DNA of 64,000 nt from Hypericum androsaemum (GCA_963995505.1 OZ023194.1:14752428-14816427), one strand, 5' to 3'. Positions 10,875 through 23,602 are shown, counted from the first letter of the stretch. The notes: a model not told the origin generated them from the letters alone. Numbers and translations are program-made.

Positions 10875-11838
10875 TTAGGCAGGAGACCCGCCGTTGTTTT
10901 TGCTGCTGCCATTCGATTCTTCTGGTTCCATGTTCCAACGCTTGAGGCGACCAGAAGCTTTTTCCACCTGCATTGTGACAAAGTGGTAACATAAGAGCTT
11001 AGCTTAATTCCACCAAAAAAAGAGCTTAAAATAAGTCATACAACTCAAGGTTATAACAACAATGTCCAATTTAGGACCTTCAGGAGAGAGATCATTTTAT
11101 CCTTTAATTATACAAAGAATATTGGAAATAAAACTTATTATACTAAAGTTTGCACAGACTTTAACTTCGATGACGTGTAAGAATAGCGGGGTATAAACCT
11201 GAGCATTCCAGTCGCTTCTCCATATTATCCAGGCAACAAAAACAACTTGTATCACAACTCCGGTCAGCATTCCAATCCAAAGACCCTACAATGATTTTAA
11301 GATCACGTTTCAGTAATCTGAAATCATGTTTCTGTAATCTGATCAAGAAAAGCCCCTCTCACCATGATTTTAAGATCTGTGAGATATCCAAGACAGGCTC
11401 CCAGAGGCACTCCAATTATATAGTAGCTTCCCACGTTCACAATTGCGACCAAACCTTGCAAACCAGATCCCACGGCAATTCCTACAGGTAATAAATAGTC
11501 CTTAGAAATTTGACATTTCTATTACAATGATGAACAATGCAATGCACTCACCGTTCAAGACAGCTTGGACGCTATTAAGAAGCATTGAGAAAGCAAGCGG
11601 AAGAGAGAGGCGAGAAATCTCATCCGCGACATCCTCGTCGGATGTGAATAAGTAGGCGAGCTGTTTATCGAAGACTAAGCACAGGACAAAGAGGATTACT
11701 CCGATGAAAACTGAAGTGCAGATGACGACTTTCATGGCGAATTTGGCAGCTGCAGCATCTCCTCTCCCTAATTCGTTCGATACCCGAACACTTGAAATGG
11801 GCACACAGATCATGAGTAGAAAGTTTACAGGTGATACT

Positions 11839-12028
11839 TGTAGGAGATCAATTAGTTTCGACTATTATGGTCCATATATTTTCCTAGTTATTGTTTCCTA
11901 TTTCTGTTTGAACTCTGCTTCCTAGTTACTAGATGATAGGGTTAGCAAATTTGTGAGCCAAGTCTTGTAACCTTGTGGCTATATAATGTCCGTCTCATTG
12001 GTGTAATAAACAAGTCCCTAATTTCTTC
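11839..12028 (+). repeat. 5' LTR of the MATE-gene copia
   Basis: 190 bp beginning TGTAGGAGATC. A GGCTATATAATG TATA-like motif lies near 11978-11988 and AATAAA near 12005. Confidence 0.9.
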
Positions 12029-12241
12029 ATGGTATCAAAGCAGAAATTCAATACAAAATCTTAAAAAAAAATCCTAAAAAAAACCAAAAAAAGAGAAAAG
12101 AAAACCTACCTGTAGCACCATAACCCCATAACACCACCAAGAAATCCTAACATAAACCTACCGTAGCTCACCGTAGCCACAAATAAACCCACCGTAGCAT
12201 CATCAAGCCCGTACCACCATACATCATCAAGCACCGCCTGT

Positions 12242-15200
12242 GATGGCCAGAAACGGGAACAACCCAGCGACGGACGTGACGTCGCCTTATTTTCTCAATC
12301 CCTCTGACAACCCAAGGCAACTCAATGTAAGCGAGCTGCTCAATGAAAGAAACTACGGGGGACTGGGTAGGAGAGATGACCAATTTCTTATTGGCCAAGA
12401 ATAAGCTCGGGTTTGTCGACGGTACCATTCCCAAGCCGGAGGCAAGTTCGGGAGAATACAATAGCTGGTTACGCTGCGACGCGATGGTCAAGGGATGGTT
12501 GCGATCGCAATTGACAAGAAAGTCGGGAGCAGCGTGCGGTATGCCAAATCTGCGCATGAGGTATGGATCGACCTGAAGGAGAGGTTCGGAAAGACCAGTG
12601 CACCAAGGGCGTATGATTTACGCCATTCGATTTCACTGTTACACCAAGAGAAGATGAGTTTTTAGTACCATAAAGACTCAAATCCTCAGCACAAAACCGC
12701 AACCAAGCATAGGGGAAGCCTATCATCTAATCCTAGAAGAAGAGCAAACTCGACAGATTGCATCCGCAAGATAGCCAAGCACAAAAGCTGCTGCTTTTCA
12801 AATCGGAAATTATAATCGGACCGGCAAGGATGCAGCTAATCGGAAAGGAGGTCAAAAGGACAAGACCCGATGCACCCATTGTCAGAAATTGGGTCACTCT
12901 AAAGACCAATGTTTTGAGCTGGTTGGCTACCCCGATTGGTGAAAGCGCGACGAGAATAGCGAGGGAGGAAGGAAGGAGCGTGGGGACACATCTGCTGTTC
13001 GAAAATTTTTACCCCACGCGGCCCAGGTTGGGCCCAATACAATCCCAATTCCGGGATTGAGCGCTGATCAATATAGTAGACTCATAAAAGTGTTACAACT
13101 AGGGGGAGACACTAGTGCACTCACTGTGCAAGATTCGGGAGCGGAGGTTCACATGGCTGGTATGGATACATGATGACGTCCTTGGATTATTGATTCAAGG
13201 GCAACAGAGCATATAACTTGTGATGCAAGCTTATTTTCAGCTCCTATACAACGAGCATCCAATATACCAGTAAAAATCCCTACTGGTGCATCCGTTCCTG
13301 TTGAGGGAATTGGGACAGTAACCTTACCAAATGGGATTGTCTTGAAGAATGTGTTACATATCCCTATGTTTCGTTGTAATCTTATATATGTTCGCCGCCT
13401 ATCGGAAAACCTAAATTGTGCTTTGACCTTCGTTGCGGGTTTGTGTGTATTGCAGGACCTACCTTTGAGGACCCTGATTGGAGTGGCTAGGCACCGCAGG
13501 GGACTATATTTGATGAAACCAACATCAAGCAATGGGGCGGCAATGCATGTTTCGAAAGGAGCATCCACGACTACCTGGCATGAGCGTTTGGAACAACCAT
13601 CAGCGGACAAGTTAGGTCATATTCAGAATTTATGTAAGACTATCAATTTAGATCATAAACTATTTTGCGAGGCGTGCATTCGAGCAAAGCACACTCGCCC
13701 TCCTTTTCCCAATAGTTCAATAAAGTCAAGTTCGTATTTTGCACTTCTATATTGTGATATCTGGGGTCCATACAAGACAACTTCTTTATCTGGTGCTCGT
13801 TATTTCTTGTCGATCGTGGATGACTATAGCCGTGGCACATGGGTCTACCTTATGCAAGACAAGTCTGCTATCTCTAAATTTCTGACAATGTTCTGCAACA
13901 TGATAGAGACACAGTTTGGCAAACGAATCTAGTAAATCCGCACTAACAATGGGATGGAATTCCAGTCACACAACATGATGGACTATTACAGGGAAAAGAG
14001 GATTGTGTTACATACTTCCTGTCCATACACACCGCAACAAAATGGTGTGGTGGAACAGAAATATCGGCACATCTTAGACACAGCAAGAGCATTACTCTCT
14101 CACTCCGGACTGTCTACATACTCTTGGGGGGGGAGCATGTTGACATCGGTTTATCTAATCAATCGCTTGCTATTCAGAGTGATCAAGAATAAGACACCAT
14201 ATGAGGTAATTTTTGGCAAAGAACCTACATACCATCATTTACGATCTTTTGGCTGCCTGGCATATGCACATGTCCATACACCACATCGGGATAAATTTCA
14301 AGAAAGAAGTCATCGATGTATATTTGTTGGCTATCTGGAAGGGTAGAAAGGCTACCGAGTTTTCGATCTCAAAGATAGAAAATTTATCATTCTAGAGATG
14401 TGACATTCATGGAAAATATGCATCCTTACAAAGAACCCACGGAAACAACGAGCATGCCACCTCTGTTGAATTCTGAAACTATTATTGTTGATGACAAAAT
14501 GTCGACTGAAGATGGAGCTTTCGTTAATCACGATATTTACGATGCTGCACCCGAAAATGAAGTGGAAATAGGAGATGGGAATCCCAGTGAGTCCACTACT
14601 GCAGCTATTGTTCCTCCCACTTGTCCGCCTCGTCGAACTACTCGCGAGAAACATACTCCGAAGCACTTAGAAGAAATCTAAACATGCTTGCCACCTTCCA
14701 TCTCTTACCTGCGGCCTGCCTCTCTGTCTGGGAACTCGGTGGTATATCCTCTTACTCACTTTGTCTCTTACTCAAGATTTTCAGACTCACACAAGGCTTT
14801 TCTCGTTGCCATCACACATCGTGATGTACCTAAAGTATACTCACAGGCAGTGAAGCATCCCGAATGGCGAGAAGCAATGGCAAGAGAACTACAAGCTCTT
14901 GTGGTAAATCAAACCTGGACGCTAGAGTTTCTACCACCAGGGAAGAAAACAATAGATTCTAAGTGGGTGTACAAGATCAAGTACAAGCCCAGTGGCGAGG
15001 TTGAGCGCTACAAAGCGCGTTTGGTTGTAAAGGGCTATACTCAAATTGCTGGCATTGATTTCCATGACACTTTTGCTCCCGTGGCTAAACTAGTTATAGT
15101 TCGCTGCTTACTAGCCATTTCTGTGCAGAGAGGCTAGTTTATCACGCAACTGGATGTCAACAACGCCTTCTTGCACGGTGAGCTAGATGAGGCAGTCTAT

Positions 15201-16300
15201 ATGAAGCCACCCCGGGTTATAGCTCGCCAACAGACCCGTGTGTATGCCGGTTGCGAAAGTCTCTCTATGGTCTTTGTCAGGCATCGCGCAACTGGTATCA
15301 CAAGTTTGCGCAGGCCTTGTTGAGCATCGGTTTCACCCAATGTCATTCTGACACATCTTTATTTTGCTTTGCCGCCAACAGCATCATCTTATTTGCCTTG
15401 ATCTATGAGGATGATATTATTCTCGCAGGCAATGCACTCACCAAAATCAAGGAAGTCACCTCTTATTTGGATGCACGTTTTGGCATCAAGGACTTGGGAG
15501 ATCTGAAATATTTTTTGGGGATCGAAGCAGCCCGCTCCGCTAAGGGCTTGGTCTTCAGTCAACGTAAATACACTATCGATATATCACAAGATAGCAATAA
15601 ATTGGCTGGTCATCCGAGTTCTTTTCCAATGGAACAAAATCATCATTTATCACAGACCGCGGATGCTACCGTGGTCGATGGTGGACGTTATAGATAGCTA
15701 GTGGGACGACTTCTCTACCTCAGAGTAACTCGGCCTGATATTGCTTATGCAGTTAGTATATTGAGTCAGTTTGTGACAAACCCTCGGCAAGCTCATGTTG
15801 ATGCTGCCGCGAGAGTCCTTTATTATCTGAAACAGTCGCTTGGCCAAGGTATTCTTTTACCCTTCGATGGTCAATGCAGTTTAACAGCTTATTACGATGC
15901 TGACTGGGGAGGCTGTCCTATGACTCGTTGTTCTCGAACGGGTTATTTCATTCTTTTGGGTGGTGCGCCTATTTCTTGGCGTACGAAAAAACAGTCAGTA
16001 GTGGCTCGCTCTTCCGCTGAGGCTGAGTACCGCGCTATGGCCACTACAGTTAGCGAGATCATTTGGCTCCGATGGTTGTTACGTGAGCTTCACGCACCGC
16101 AGATTGGCACGACTACACTCTACTGTGATAGCCAGGCTGCACTTTACATCGCTGCCAACCCTGTCTATCATGAGCGTACTAAACATGTTGAGATGGACTG
16201 CTATTTTGTTCGGGAACGCGTCCAATCCAAAGAAATTGCTCCTCGCAAAATCGACAGTGCTGGCGAATTGGCCGACATTTTTACCAAGGCTTTAGGATGA
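12242..16300 (+). pseudogene. degenerate copia gag-pol
   Basis: Gag starts near 12242 but is broken by stops and frameshifts. A zinc knuckle of CTHCQKLGHSKDQC type is readable near 12870-12912. Protease remnants lie near 13180-13380. The pre-integrase (WHERL...CEACIRAKH) and integrase core (YCDIWGP...FLSIVDDYSRG) are at 13342-13932, ending in a stop. The integrase continues at 13954-14346 (PYTPQQNGVVEQ). Reverse transcriptase is at 14850-15697, with the catalytic box reading YEDD (about 15406-15417) where copia enzymes normally have YVDD. RNase H is at 15701-16300 (YYDADWGG, SSAEAEYRA, YCDSQAA). At least four in-frame stops (about 13930, 14345, 15135, 15695) make it non-functional. Confidence 0.85.
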
Positions 16301-16367
16301 CATCGCTTCCAATTCTTACTCGACAAGTTGGGCACTGCAGATCTCTATGCTCCAACTTGAGGGGGAG

Positions 16368-16557
16368 TGTAGGAGATCAATTAGTTTCGACTATTATGGT
16401 CCATATATTTTCCTAGTTATTGTTTCCTATTTCTATTTGATCTCGGTTTCCTAGTTACTAGATGATAGGGTTAGCAAACTTGTGAGCCAAGTCTTATAAC
16501 CTTGTGGCTATATAATACCCGACTCATTAGTGTAATAAACAAGTCTCTAATTTCTTC
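16368..16557 (+). repeat. 3' LTR of the MATE-gene copia
   Basis: 190 bp, aligned to 11839-12028 without gaps, about 11 differences. Confidence 0.9.
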
Positions 16558-17817
16558 GATACTTCGCTCAACAGAGGAAGAGATCCGAATAAAGAGCGCA
16601 AATGATGAGTTGCTTTATGGGGGTAGTAGGAACAGTACTTTGCAGCTGCTAAAAATCCAAAGCAGACCATCAACAACTGCAATGTTCATCGATCAGATAT
16701 TGTAATTCAAACATATTACAGACAACAGATGCTTACCAAATGGAAAAGGCAGATATTTCGATAACAGCATTTGGCATATATCCTGCTATTAACACTAAGA
16801 TGGAGTTGTACCAGAACTCCAAGCTGTCATCATAAGATCAACAAAATCAAAAATGTTATAAACGGGGGCGATTCCTAACCGCGAATTGTATTGATTCGAA
16901 AAAAGTACAGAGCCGATCATTGTATTACCAAAGCATCACTCCTGAAGATACCGAGAGCTTCACCACGGGCCAAAGATCGGTAAATGCAGCTTTCGAAAAA
17001 CCACTCCACGTATCACCACACCAACCACCAAAAAGATAAACAAACTCTCCAATAACAACTAGCCAAGAACACAAAATTAGGACGACCATCGCGCCGGCAA
17101 GCCCCCAATTAAGCTTCAAAACAACCCACGCGGAAAATGCAATGTGGAGGATGAATGTGGGCCCTGTCAGCCATCCGATGATCGTGTTCTTCATTTGGGC
17201 TTGCAGGTACATTTGAATGGACATGCTGAAGCAATATTTATAGATGAATGGGATGAACCAAAGCGAGACCTTCCCGGCTTCTTCTGCTATCGATGCATCT
17301 TGTCCTATTCCGACCAGAATTTGTTTGGTGAAAATGAACAACGGCAGACATATTGTCACGGTACCAAGATTTACAATCCATGACCGTTGCAGGTAGATCC
17401 CCATCATAAGGTGTTGTCCAGCTCCGAATGCTTGTCCGCACAAGGTCTCCGTCGCGCTTGACATGCCAAACTTATTGCAAAACGCGCGAAATAACCACAA
17501 CACGATCAGCACGTGCGCAAGACGAATGAAAGGATCAATTGGGAAGCTTTAGAATGTACCATTATGGCGTTGACAAAGCGGAGGAATACAGTTTTCTCTA
17601 GAGCGTATGCAGCCAGATCGAGCTCGCTGACGTGGCCAAGGAACAACTGAGTCACCACCAAGGTGCCGAAGGATGTCACTCTTGATATAATAGCAGGAGT
17701 AGCAATACGCCATAGCTTCTTAGACTCAGTCCAAACACTACTCTTCAGGTCAACGTCAGCATTGCAGCCGTTGACTTCTGATGCTAGGAGAAGCCTTTCC
17801 GCTGCTGAATCCGCCAT

Positions 17818-19206
17818 GTCACTGTGAAATCACTAAGCACAAAACCCATTAGTAAAAACAAAACAAAAAAGGCCAAATTCACTTTAGTTCATTCAATAAA
17901 ACGTGGTTAATAAAATCGGTTCCTAAAAATCCAAAACTAAAATTTATTTTTAAAAAAAATAGAAAATTCATTTGATATTTAGATATCTACTAAAATTTAA
18001 AAATCAAAATTTGAATACTACAAAATTATATTTAATCTAATTTTAATGTAGTTACTTTCGAACTTTAGATCTACAAAAGGAAAACACTGGAAATAAAGTT
18101 GCAGTTAGTTGAACAACACACATGCCCAAACATATATAAAAGCACGTAGGCTTGCTAAATCACATATCCAAACTTTAATATTGTGCTTGGAGTCATAGAG
18201 AAAAATTGAGAGTTTATTTTTTTTACTCCAAATACATATTCAATACACAATTTCAACAAATAGAAGAGATTAGCTACTATGATTCTCCGGCAAAAGAAAT
18301 ATGAGTTTTCACTCGGAGAGATCAATTTTTGTGAATAAATATAAGGGGAGTGTAAATCAACTTCTTTTGACACCAACTTGAAATAGTTAAATTGATCAAA
18401 AAAATTAAAAATAATGCGGAGTTTAAATCATTTCATCTTCGTACCCGAGTGTTCTTAGCGTACCCGAGTGTTCTTAGCGTACGTGAACCGACTAAGCTAG
18501 CTCGAACTTGGTTTTCCTTCCATCTGCTTACAAGGAGGAAGATATATAGCAATGGAGGGGGAGGCAGCTCGGAGCAAGGACAGGGAAGTTGCAGTGTAAC
18601 GATGAAGCTTAATTATACGCCATCTTTTTTTTTGTCCTTTTACTCGTTTGACCTCACGATCTCATAAGTTTCTTAATCGTTGAATTAATATATCAGAATT
18701 CAATATCTTTAAAGGTGGCCCCCACAATACAAGTATAGTTTTGTGTGTGTGTGTGTGTGTGTGGAATACAAGTATAGTTTACCCCTATAAAGTTTGTCAG
18801 GCTTATTGGTGTGAATTTAATATATTTAGAGGTGGCCACCACAGTAGAGATATTGTTTGCCACCACCAAAGATAGAAATCTACCGTTAAACAAAATCTAA
18901 ATTAGAAAGATCAAGTTGATTGCAAAATATAGTAAAATTTACCGATTTCCTGATTGCATACATTTTATTTTGGCAAACAGAATAGTTTTGCATTGTGAAA
19001 CCTGTAAACGCAAATGATAAAACAAGTGTATTTAGTTGTTAATTACTCATGAACAATATGGTAAATATTCAAATACAAAACCCACAAACTCAAATGGTAA
19101 AACAAGTAAAATAACTGTAGTTAGTTGTAAATTACGAATGACCGTTATGGTAGATATTCAAATTGAAGGCCGGAATTATTCAAGCCATAGGCCCATAGCT
19201 ACCGCT
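17818..19206. other. MATE upstream region and AT-rich intergenic
   Basis: This is the presumed promoter side of the MATE gene. It holds a 20-bp direct tandem repeat (CGTACCCGAGTGTTCTTAG, two copies, about 18440-18480), a GT microsatellite (about 18742-18761) flanked by repeats of ACAAGTATAGTTT, and an imperfect ~115-bp duplication (about 18990-19170, 'AAACTCAAATGGTAAAACAAGT' type). No gene was seen. Confidence 0.5.
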
Positions 19207-19214
19207 AATTAATG

Positions 19215-20686
19215 GGTTTTTTTCAAAATAGTACTACAGTAGTAGTTTATTACTAATTTGGTGTCACTATTAAAAAAATTATAGATATGGTGATCCTAAT
19301 TTTTTCTACCTGGATTCAAAATCAAAATAAAATTTTTGATCTCCGTTTTGGCCGCAGATCGATTTTTTTTTACCTGAGGAGATAGAAAGGTACAGATCGA
19401 AATTATTTTTCGATCAGCGACGATGGTGACTATTCAGCCGGTCCAGGTCACGAAATTAAGGTACAGATTTCTAGAGGAAGTAATCCCTCCATATGTGGCT
19501 ATAAAAATAGATTTTTGTTATACTTGCCACAATATTATTCGTATAAATAGATTTTTTTGAATATTATTTGTGTGGATATAAAAATTGAAGTTATCTTTAA
19601 AAAAATTAAATTTTCTTTTTTTAAAATATCTATAAATAGAGCCCAATATTGACATATTTTGATACACAATATATATTCCAACTTTTGACGTTACTAAATC
19701 GGTCGAATATTGATTTCAAACATATTTTTGATATTTCTACACTCCGAATTTGGATAAGTCATAAACTAAAAAGTTGTAGATATACGTCTCACCTTCATAA
19801 AACAACTTGAATCAACTCAATCGAACTATGGAATAAGAAGTTGTGCCTTCCCAACCGAAACTCGTGCTCGAAACTCGCTCGACTATTGAATTCAAACATA
19901 TTTTTGACATTCTTACACTCTGAATTTGAAGAAGTCATGAACTAAAAAATTGTAGATATATGTCACACCTTCTTGAATCAACTCAATCGAACTAAGGAAT
20001 AAGAAGTTGTGGCTCTTCAACCAAAGCTCGTGCTCGTAACTCGTTCGACTATTAATTTCAAACGTATTTTCGACATTCTTACACTCCGAATTTGGAGAAG
20101 TTATGAGCTAAAAAGATGTAGATAAACTTTCACAAAGCAATTTGAATCAACTTAATCGGACTCTCGAATAAGAAGTTGTGGCTCCTAAACCAAAACTCGT
20201 GCTCGTAACTCGCTCGACGATTTTTGTCAATATTGGGCTCTATTTATAGATATTAAAAAATTTTAATTTTGTTAAAGTTAACTTTAATTTTATAACTACA
20301 CAAACAATATTCTAGAAAATTTTATTTATCGAATAATATTATGACAAGTATAAAAAAAACTATTTTTATAGCCACATATGGAGGGATTACTTCCTCTAGA
20401 AATCTGTACCTTAAATTCATGACCTGGACCGGCTGAAAAAATTAATCGTCGCAGATCGAAATTGTACCTTTCTTTGTCCTGTCGAAATTTTTTTTTATCT
20501 GCGACGAAAATGGAGATCGAAAAATTTATTGTAATTTTGATCTCAGATTGAAAAAAAATTCTATATAAAGAGAGAGAATCAAAAAAATTTCGATCTGTGA
20601 AAAAAATACCATATCCAAAATTTTTTCAATAGTGACACCAAATTGATAATAAAATACTACTGTAGCACCATTTTGAAAAAAATCTC
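19215..20686. mobile_element. long-TIR Mutator-like element, non-coding, with internal tandem repeats
   Basis: Imperfect terminal inverted repeats of about 440-460 bp (about 19215-19655 and 20229-20686) start with (GA)GNTTTTTTTCAAAAT and share, for example, CAGCCGGTCCAGGTCA and TAATCCCTCCATATGTGG. An 8-bp TSD AATTAATG flanks it (19207-19214 and 20687-20694). A 9-bp reading gives 8/9. The ~570-bp centre is about three tandem copies of a ~175-bp unit. No coding capacity was found. Class is inferred from TIR length and TSD size; an 8-bp TSD would also allow hAT, but such long TIRs argue against it. Confidence 0.75.
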
Positions 20687-20929
20687 AATTAATGCATTTC
20701 CGATTTCCTTCTTATTTCGAGTAAAAAAAAGGTACAGTAATTGCATCACGCATGAAGCACCTCATAATCTTACCCATCCGATGACTACTCTCATCATAAA
20801 CTCTTGATGTACTAACAATGTTTCAATTTGATCAGAGTTCGAATTATGAATACGTAGAGTATTACTTGTGAAGAGCCTTACCACCATAAAAAAATTTGTT
20901 CAGTTCAAATATGTTTTAATTGGCTCAAT

Positions 20930-21163
20930 TAGGGCTGAGTTTGAAACCGAAAAAAACCTGACCGACAGATAAATCGACCAACCCGAAGGAGGTCCAACCG
21001 TCAAACCGACCAAAAAATGGGTTTGTGGGTTGGCGGTCGGTGTAAAATCGGCGTCATTTTTTGCATAACCCGCTGCACCGCTCCACCGATCAAACGACGT
21101 CGTTTGAAAGGGTATAAATACTCATGACCCCCCAATTAAAACCTAGCCGCTCCTCATTCTTTC

Positions 21164-21199
<36 letters not shown>

Positions 21200-22066
21200 G
21201 TGAACACCTTGTCCACTCCATCTTCCACTCTTCTTTTCTCGTCCTCCGTCTCCCTCCTCTCGTCCCCCCTCTCCTCCCTCTCGTCCTCCATCTTCCACTC
21301 TTCCTCTCGTCCTCTCGTTCTCCGTCTCCCACTCTCCCTCTCGTCCCCGATCTCAAATCGTTCATCATCCTCGCTCCTGTCTTCCTCTCCGGTGGGCTCA
21401 AACACTCAACTTGACACGGTACTTCAACATCCTCACCTCTTTCTATTCGGTAATTGTGTTTTTTGGTTTAAGGATTGTTGAAGGGGTAGATACTTGCATG
21501 CATGTTTCTGCAGGTGGGTCGGTGGGTGACTTTTGATTGAAGCTGCTGGACTATGAAAGAAGCTTCTGGACAGAGTTTTGAACTTTTGAAATTATAGATT
21601 TGAGTATCTGTTAGAATTATAGATTATGGATTTGAACTTTTGTTAAAATTATGGGTTTGAACTTCTGTTGGAATTATGGATTTGAACCTTGAATTTGCAA
21701 TTTTTGTTTTATCTTGGTGGATTTGAACAATTGGGATGGATTTTGGTGGATGTTTATTAAATCTGTTGTTTGTGTTTAGATAATATCTATTTTTAGTTTG
21801 GGCCAACGTCAAATGGGCCTGTAAAAATGTTATTAATTATGTTGTTTATTAATGGGCCAACGTCAAATGGGCTTGGAAAAAAGATTGGCTTCTAAATCCG
21901 TCAAACCGTTAGCCCGAGATTTATAGGTCCACACCGTCACACCGACACACCATCGGTGTTGGTGTCCACCGACACACCGTCGGGCCATAAAAGTGAAAAA
22001 ATTTCCCTTCGGTGTCGGGCCCAAACTTGGGCAAAAAACCGTGACACCGAAGGATACTCACCCCTA
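20930..22066 (+). mobile_element. non-autonomous hAT element
   Basis: Perfect 8-bp TSD GGCTCAAT (20922-20929 and 22067-22074). Termini TAGGGCTGAG and CTCACCCCTA form a 10-bp TIR with one mismatch. Subterminal sequence is rich in CGGTCGG/CACCGTC motifs in both orientations, as expected for transposase binding. Inside, a TATAAATA box (about 21112), a long CT microsatellite (about 21165-21196) and a pyrimidine-rich leader with a possible intron acceptor (TTTCTGCAG, about 21507-21515) look like the promoter and 5' UTR of an autonomous parent. No transposase domain remains. The long frames over the CT tract are composition artefacts. Confidence 0.85.
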
Positions 22067-22152
22067 GGCTCAATATGTATCTAGATAATTTTTAAAAATC
22101 AATTTGGGTATATAATGGGTGAAACTCCAATTAACTAATAAGCACTAAGAGT

Positions 22153-23290
22153 TTTTTTTAAGAAGTAAAATTATATTAATCTTGGTGTTATGTACAACTA
22201 TGCAAAAGAGTGCAAAAACTCTCACACAAAAAGCACAGAATACACCACAAATATCTGTACAATCTGACACAAGAAAAGACGGGATGAGAGACAACCAAGA
22301 CTAAAGCTAGAGCTTAGGGGAGAGATTTCTAAAATAATTAAAACAACAGATAATTGCCAAGCAAATCTCCCCGAAGCAAGCCAAAAAAGGGTCGAAAACC
22401 ACCAAGAACCGAAGCCCAAGAGAAGTTGTAGCTCAACAAATGCAACTGGTAGCACCTACCCTAAAAGAGCTACGCCATAATGTTATGAATAACCAAGAGC
22501 AAATCTTGCTTGCAAAATAATTTTGCCATTTCATGGTATTCCTAATCACGTCAACAATAAGAGACCCAAGGTTGGGAGTAGCACCTTGGAAGATCACGTG
22601 GTTTCGAAGAAGCCAGATGCACCAAATGATAGAAGCAAAGACAGTATACCAAATCTTGCGAGAAGAATCATCATTCCTTACCAGGCCCATCCAAGAGGCT
22701 AAAACCCCGCCGAGGTTCGCACCGGGAGCGCAAGATAAACTTGCTAGTCTAATGAAATAAAACCAAACCCGGTTTGCAAAGATGCAATTCAAAAAGAGGT
22801 GAGACATCATTTTCGAGGAAGAGGCATCCGCACATAGGATACAACCCGATGACTGCTGCTGAATCATCCCTAAGCGAAGCAAGTTGGCCCTGGTTGCTAT
22901 CCAGTCCTGCAAGGCCTTCCAAATGAAGTAAGAGACATTGAAAAGGATCAAATTGCACTGCTCCTTGTTCATAACCTCAGGTGAGATATATCTAAAGTCA
23001 GCAAAGACCCGAGAGTACAAAGATTTGCCGAGAAGATGCCCGAACTTTTGTAAGCCCATTTGAGAGAGTCCCGACCTGAGCTCCGATGGGAGAAACTTTG
23101 AAGGATCACAAGGAGCGAGTCAAGGCCGAGCTGCTCTTAATCCCGAATCAGCCGCCTCCAATTTAGACTCCAAGTCCAGGAACCCAGAAGAAGCAACCCA
23201 CAGCTCGCAACATATTCGCCTTTCTGTGTAGACACAAAGTAGAGAATCGGGAATCTGTCCTTTAAAGCTTGATCGCAGCTTTTGGTGAAC
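22153..23290 (-). mobile_element. 5'-truncated LINE (L1 type) 3' end
   Basis: The minus strand ends in an A-run (T-run at about 22153-22160 on +) and encodes the last part of ORF2. The zf-RVT domain runs from about 22960 to 22730 (FIWKALQDWIATRANLLRLG, then CILC...HLFLNC). A Trp-rich tail ends at 22433. Upstream frames to about 23275 (LKDRFPILY...CG) are shifted relative to it. Reverse transcriptase and endonuclease are missing. No TSD was found. Confidence 0.75.
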
Positions 23291-23602
23291 ATTAAACAAA
23301 TATTTATATCAATCCACAATGAGGTGTTTTACTTTCTCTCTATTCTAGAGTCTTAACTTTTGGAATCTCACATTGTTAACACACTAATTAGTACAAATTT
23401 TATCACCATTTAAAGATCATATTTGGTTGGAGTAGTGTTCAAATACCAAATAATTTTAAGAAACATATCACTAGAACGGATGGTGAAATTAGAGACAAAT
23501 CGTACCAATTAGTGCTTGCCAATTATGGGAATTATTGCCGGTTGTCAATTATACGTACTATCATAAATGAATGTCATACACTCACCAATTTATAAAAAAA
23601 AA

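Larger units (their letters stand above)
11839..16557 (+). mobile_element. Ty1/copia element inserted antisense in the MATE gene
   Basis: LTRs are 11839-12028 and 16368-16557 (190 bp each, TGTAGGAG...TTTCTTC). They are flanked by the direct repeat GATACT (11833-11838 and 16558-16563). The 5-bp ATACT is probably the real TSD, with the last LTR base changed A to G on the right. A primer binding site TGGTATCAAAGC follows at 12030, and a GAGGGGGAG polypurine tract precedes the 3' LTR. I count about 11 substitutions between the LTRs (about 6%), so the insertion is not recent. Gag, protease, integrase, reverse transcriptase and RNase H are all recognisable but broken by stops. Confidence 0.93.
10875..17817 (-). 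pseudogene. MATE/DETOXIFICATION transporter gene disrupted by a copia insertion
   Basis: Minus-strand exons: 17560-17817, 16929-17470, 16737-16823, 16564-16566 plus 11552-11838 (one exon split by the element at 11839-16557, counting the GATACT repeat once), 11363-11481, 11199-11285 and 10875-10967. All junctions are GT-AG and phases agree. Without the insertion the exons sum to 1476 nt, a 491-residue open frame, the usual MATE length. Diagnostic blocks: ATPAIISRVTSF near residue 40, SSATETLCGQAFGAGQ near 90, QMYLQAQMKN, ELWYNSILVLIAGYM, and SVRVSNELG. MATE proteins are 12-helix H+-coupled exporters of organic solutes at the vacuolar or plasma membrane. The insertion falls nine bases into the fourth exon, before the seventh helix onwards, and should be null unless an empty allele exists. 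No other lesion was found. Confidence 0.88.

Noticed and set aside
12168..12726. Minus-strand frames of 85-129 codons
   Set aside because: Antisense to the gag region of the copia element at 11839-16557.
19690..20215. Regular repeats that might suggest a CRISPR-like or satellite array
   Set aside because: Units are ~175 bp and contiguous without spacers, lie inside a TIR element, and the genome is eukaryotic.
21090..21481. Long frames on both strands with Arg/Glu or Ser/Leu repeats
   Set aside because: They come from the CT microsatellite and pyrimidine-rich leader inside a hAT element; no domain or splice support.
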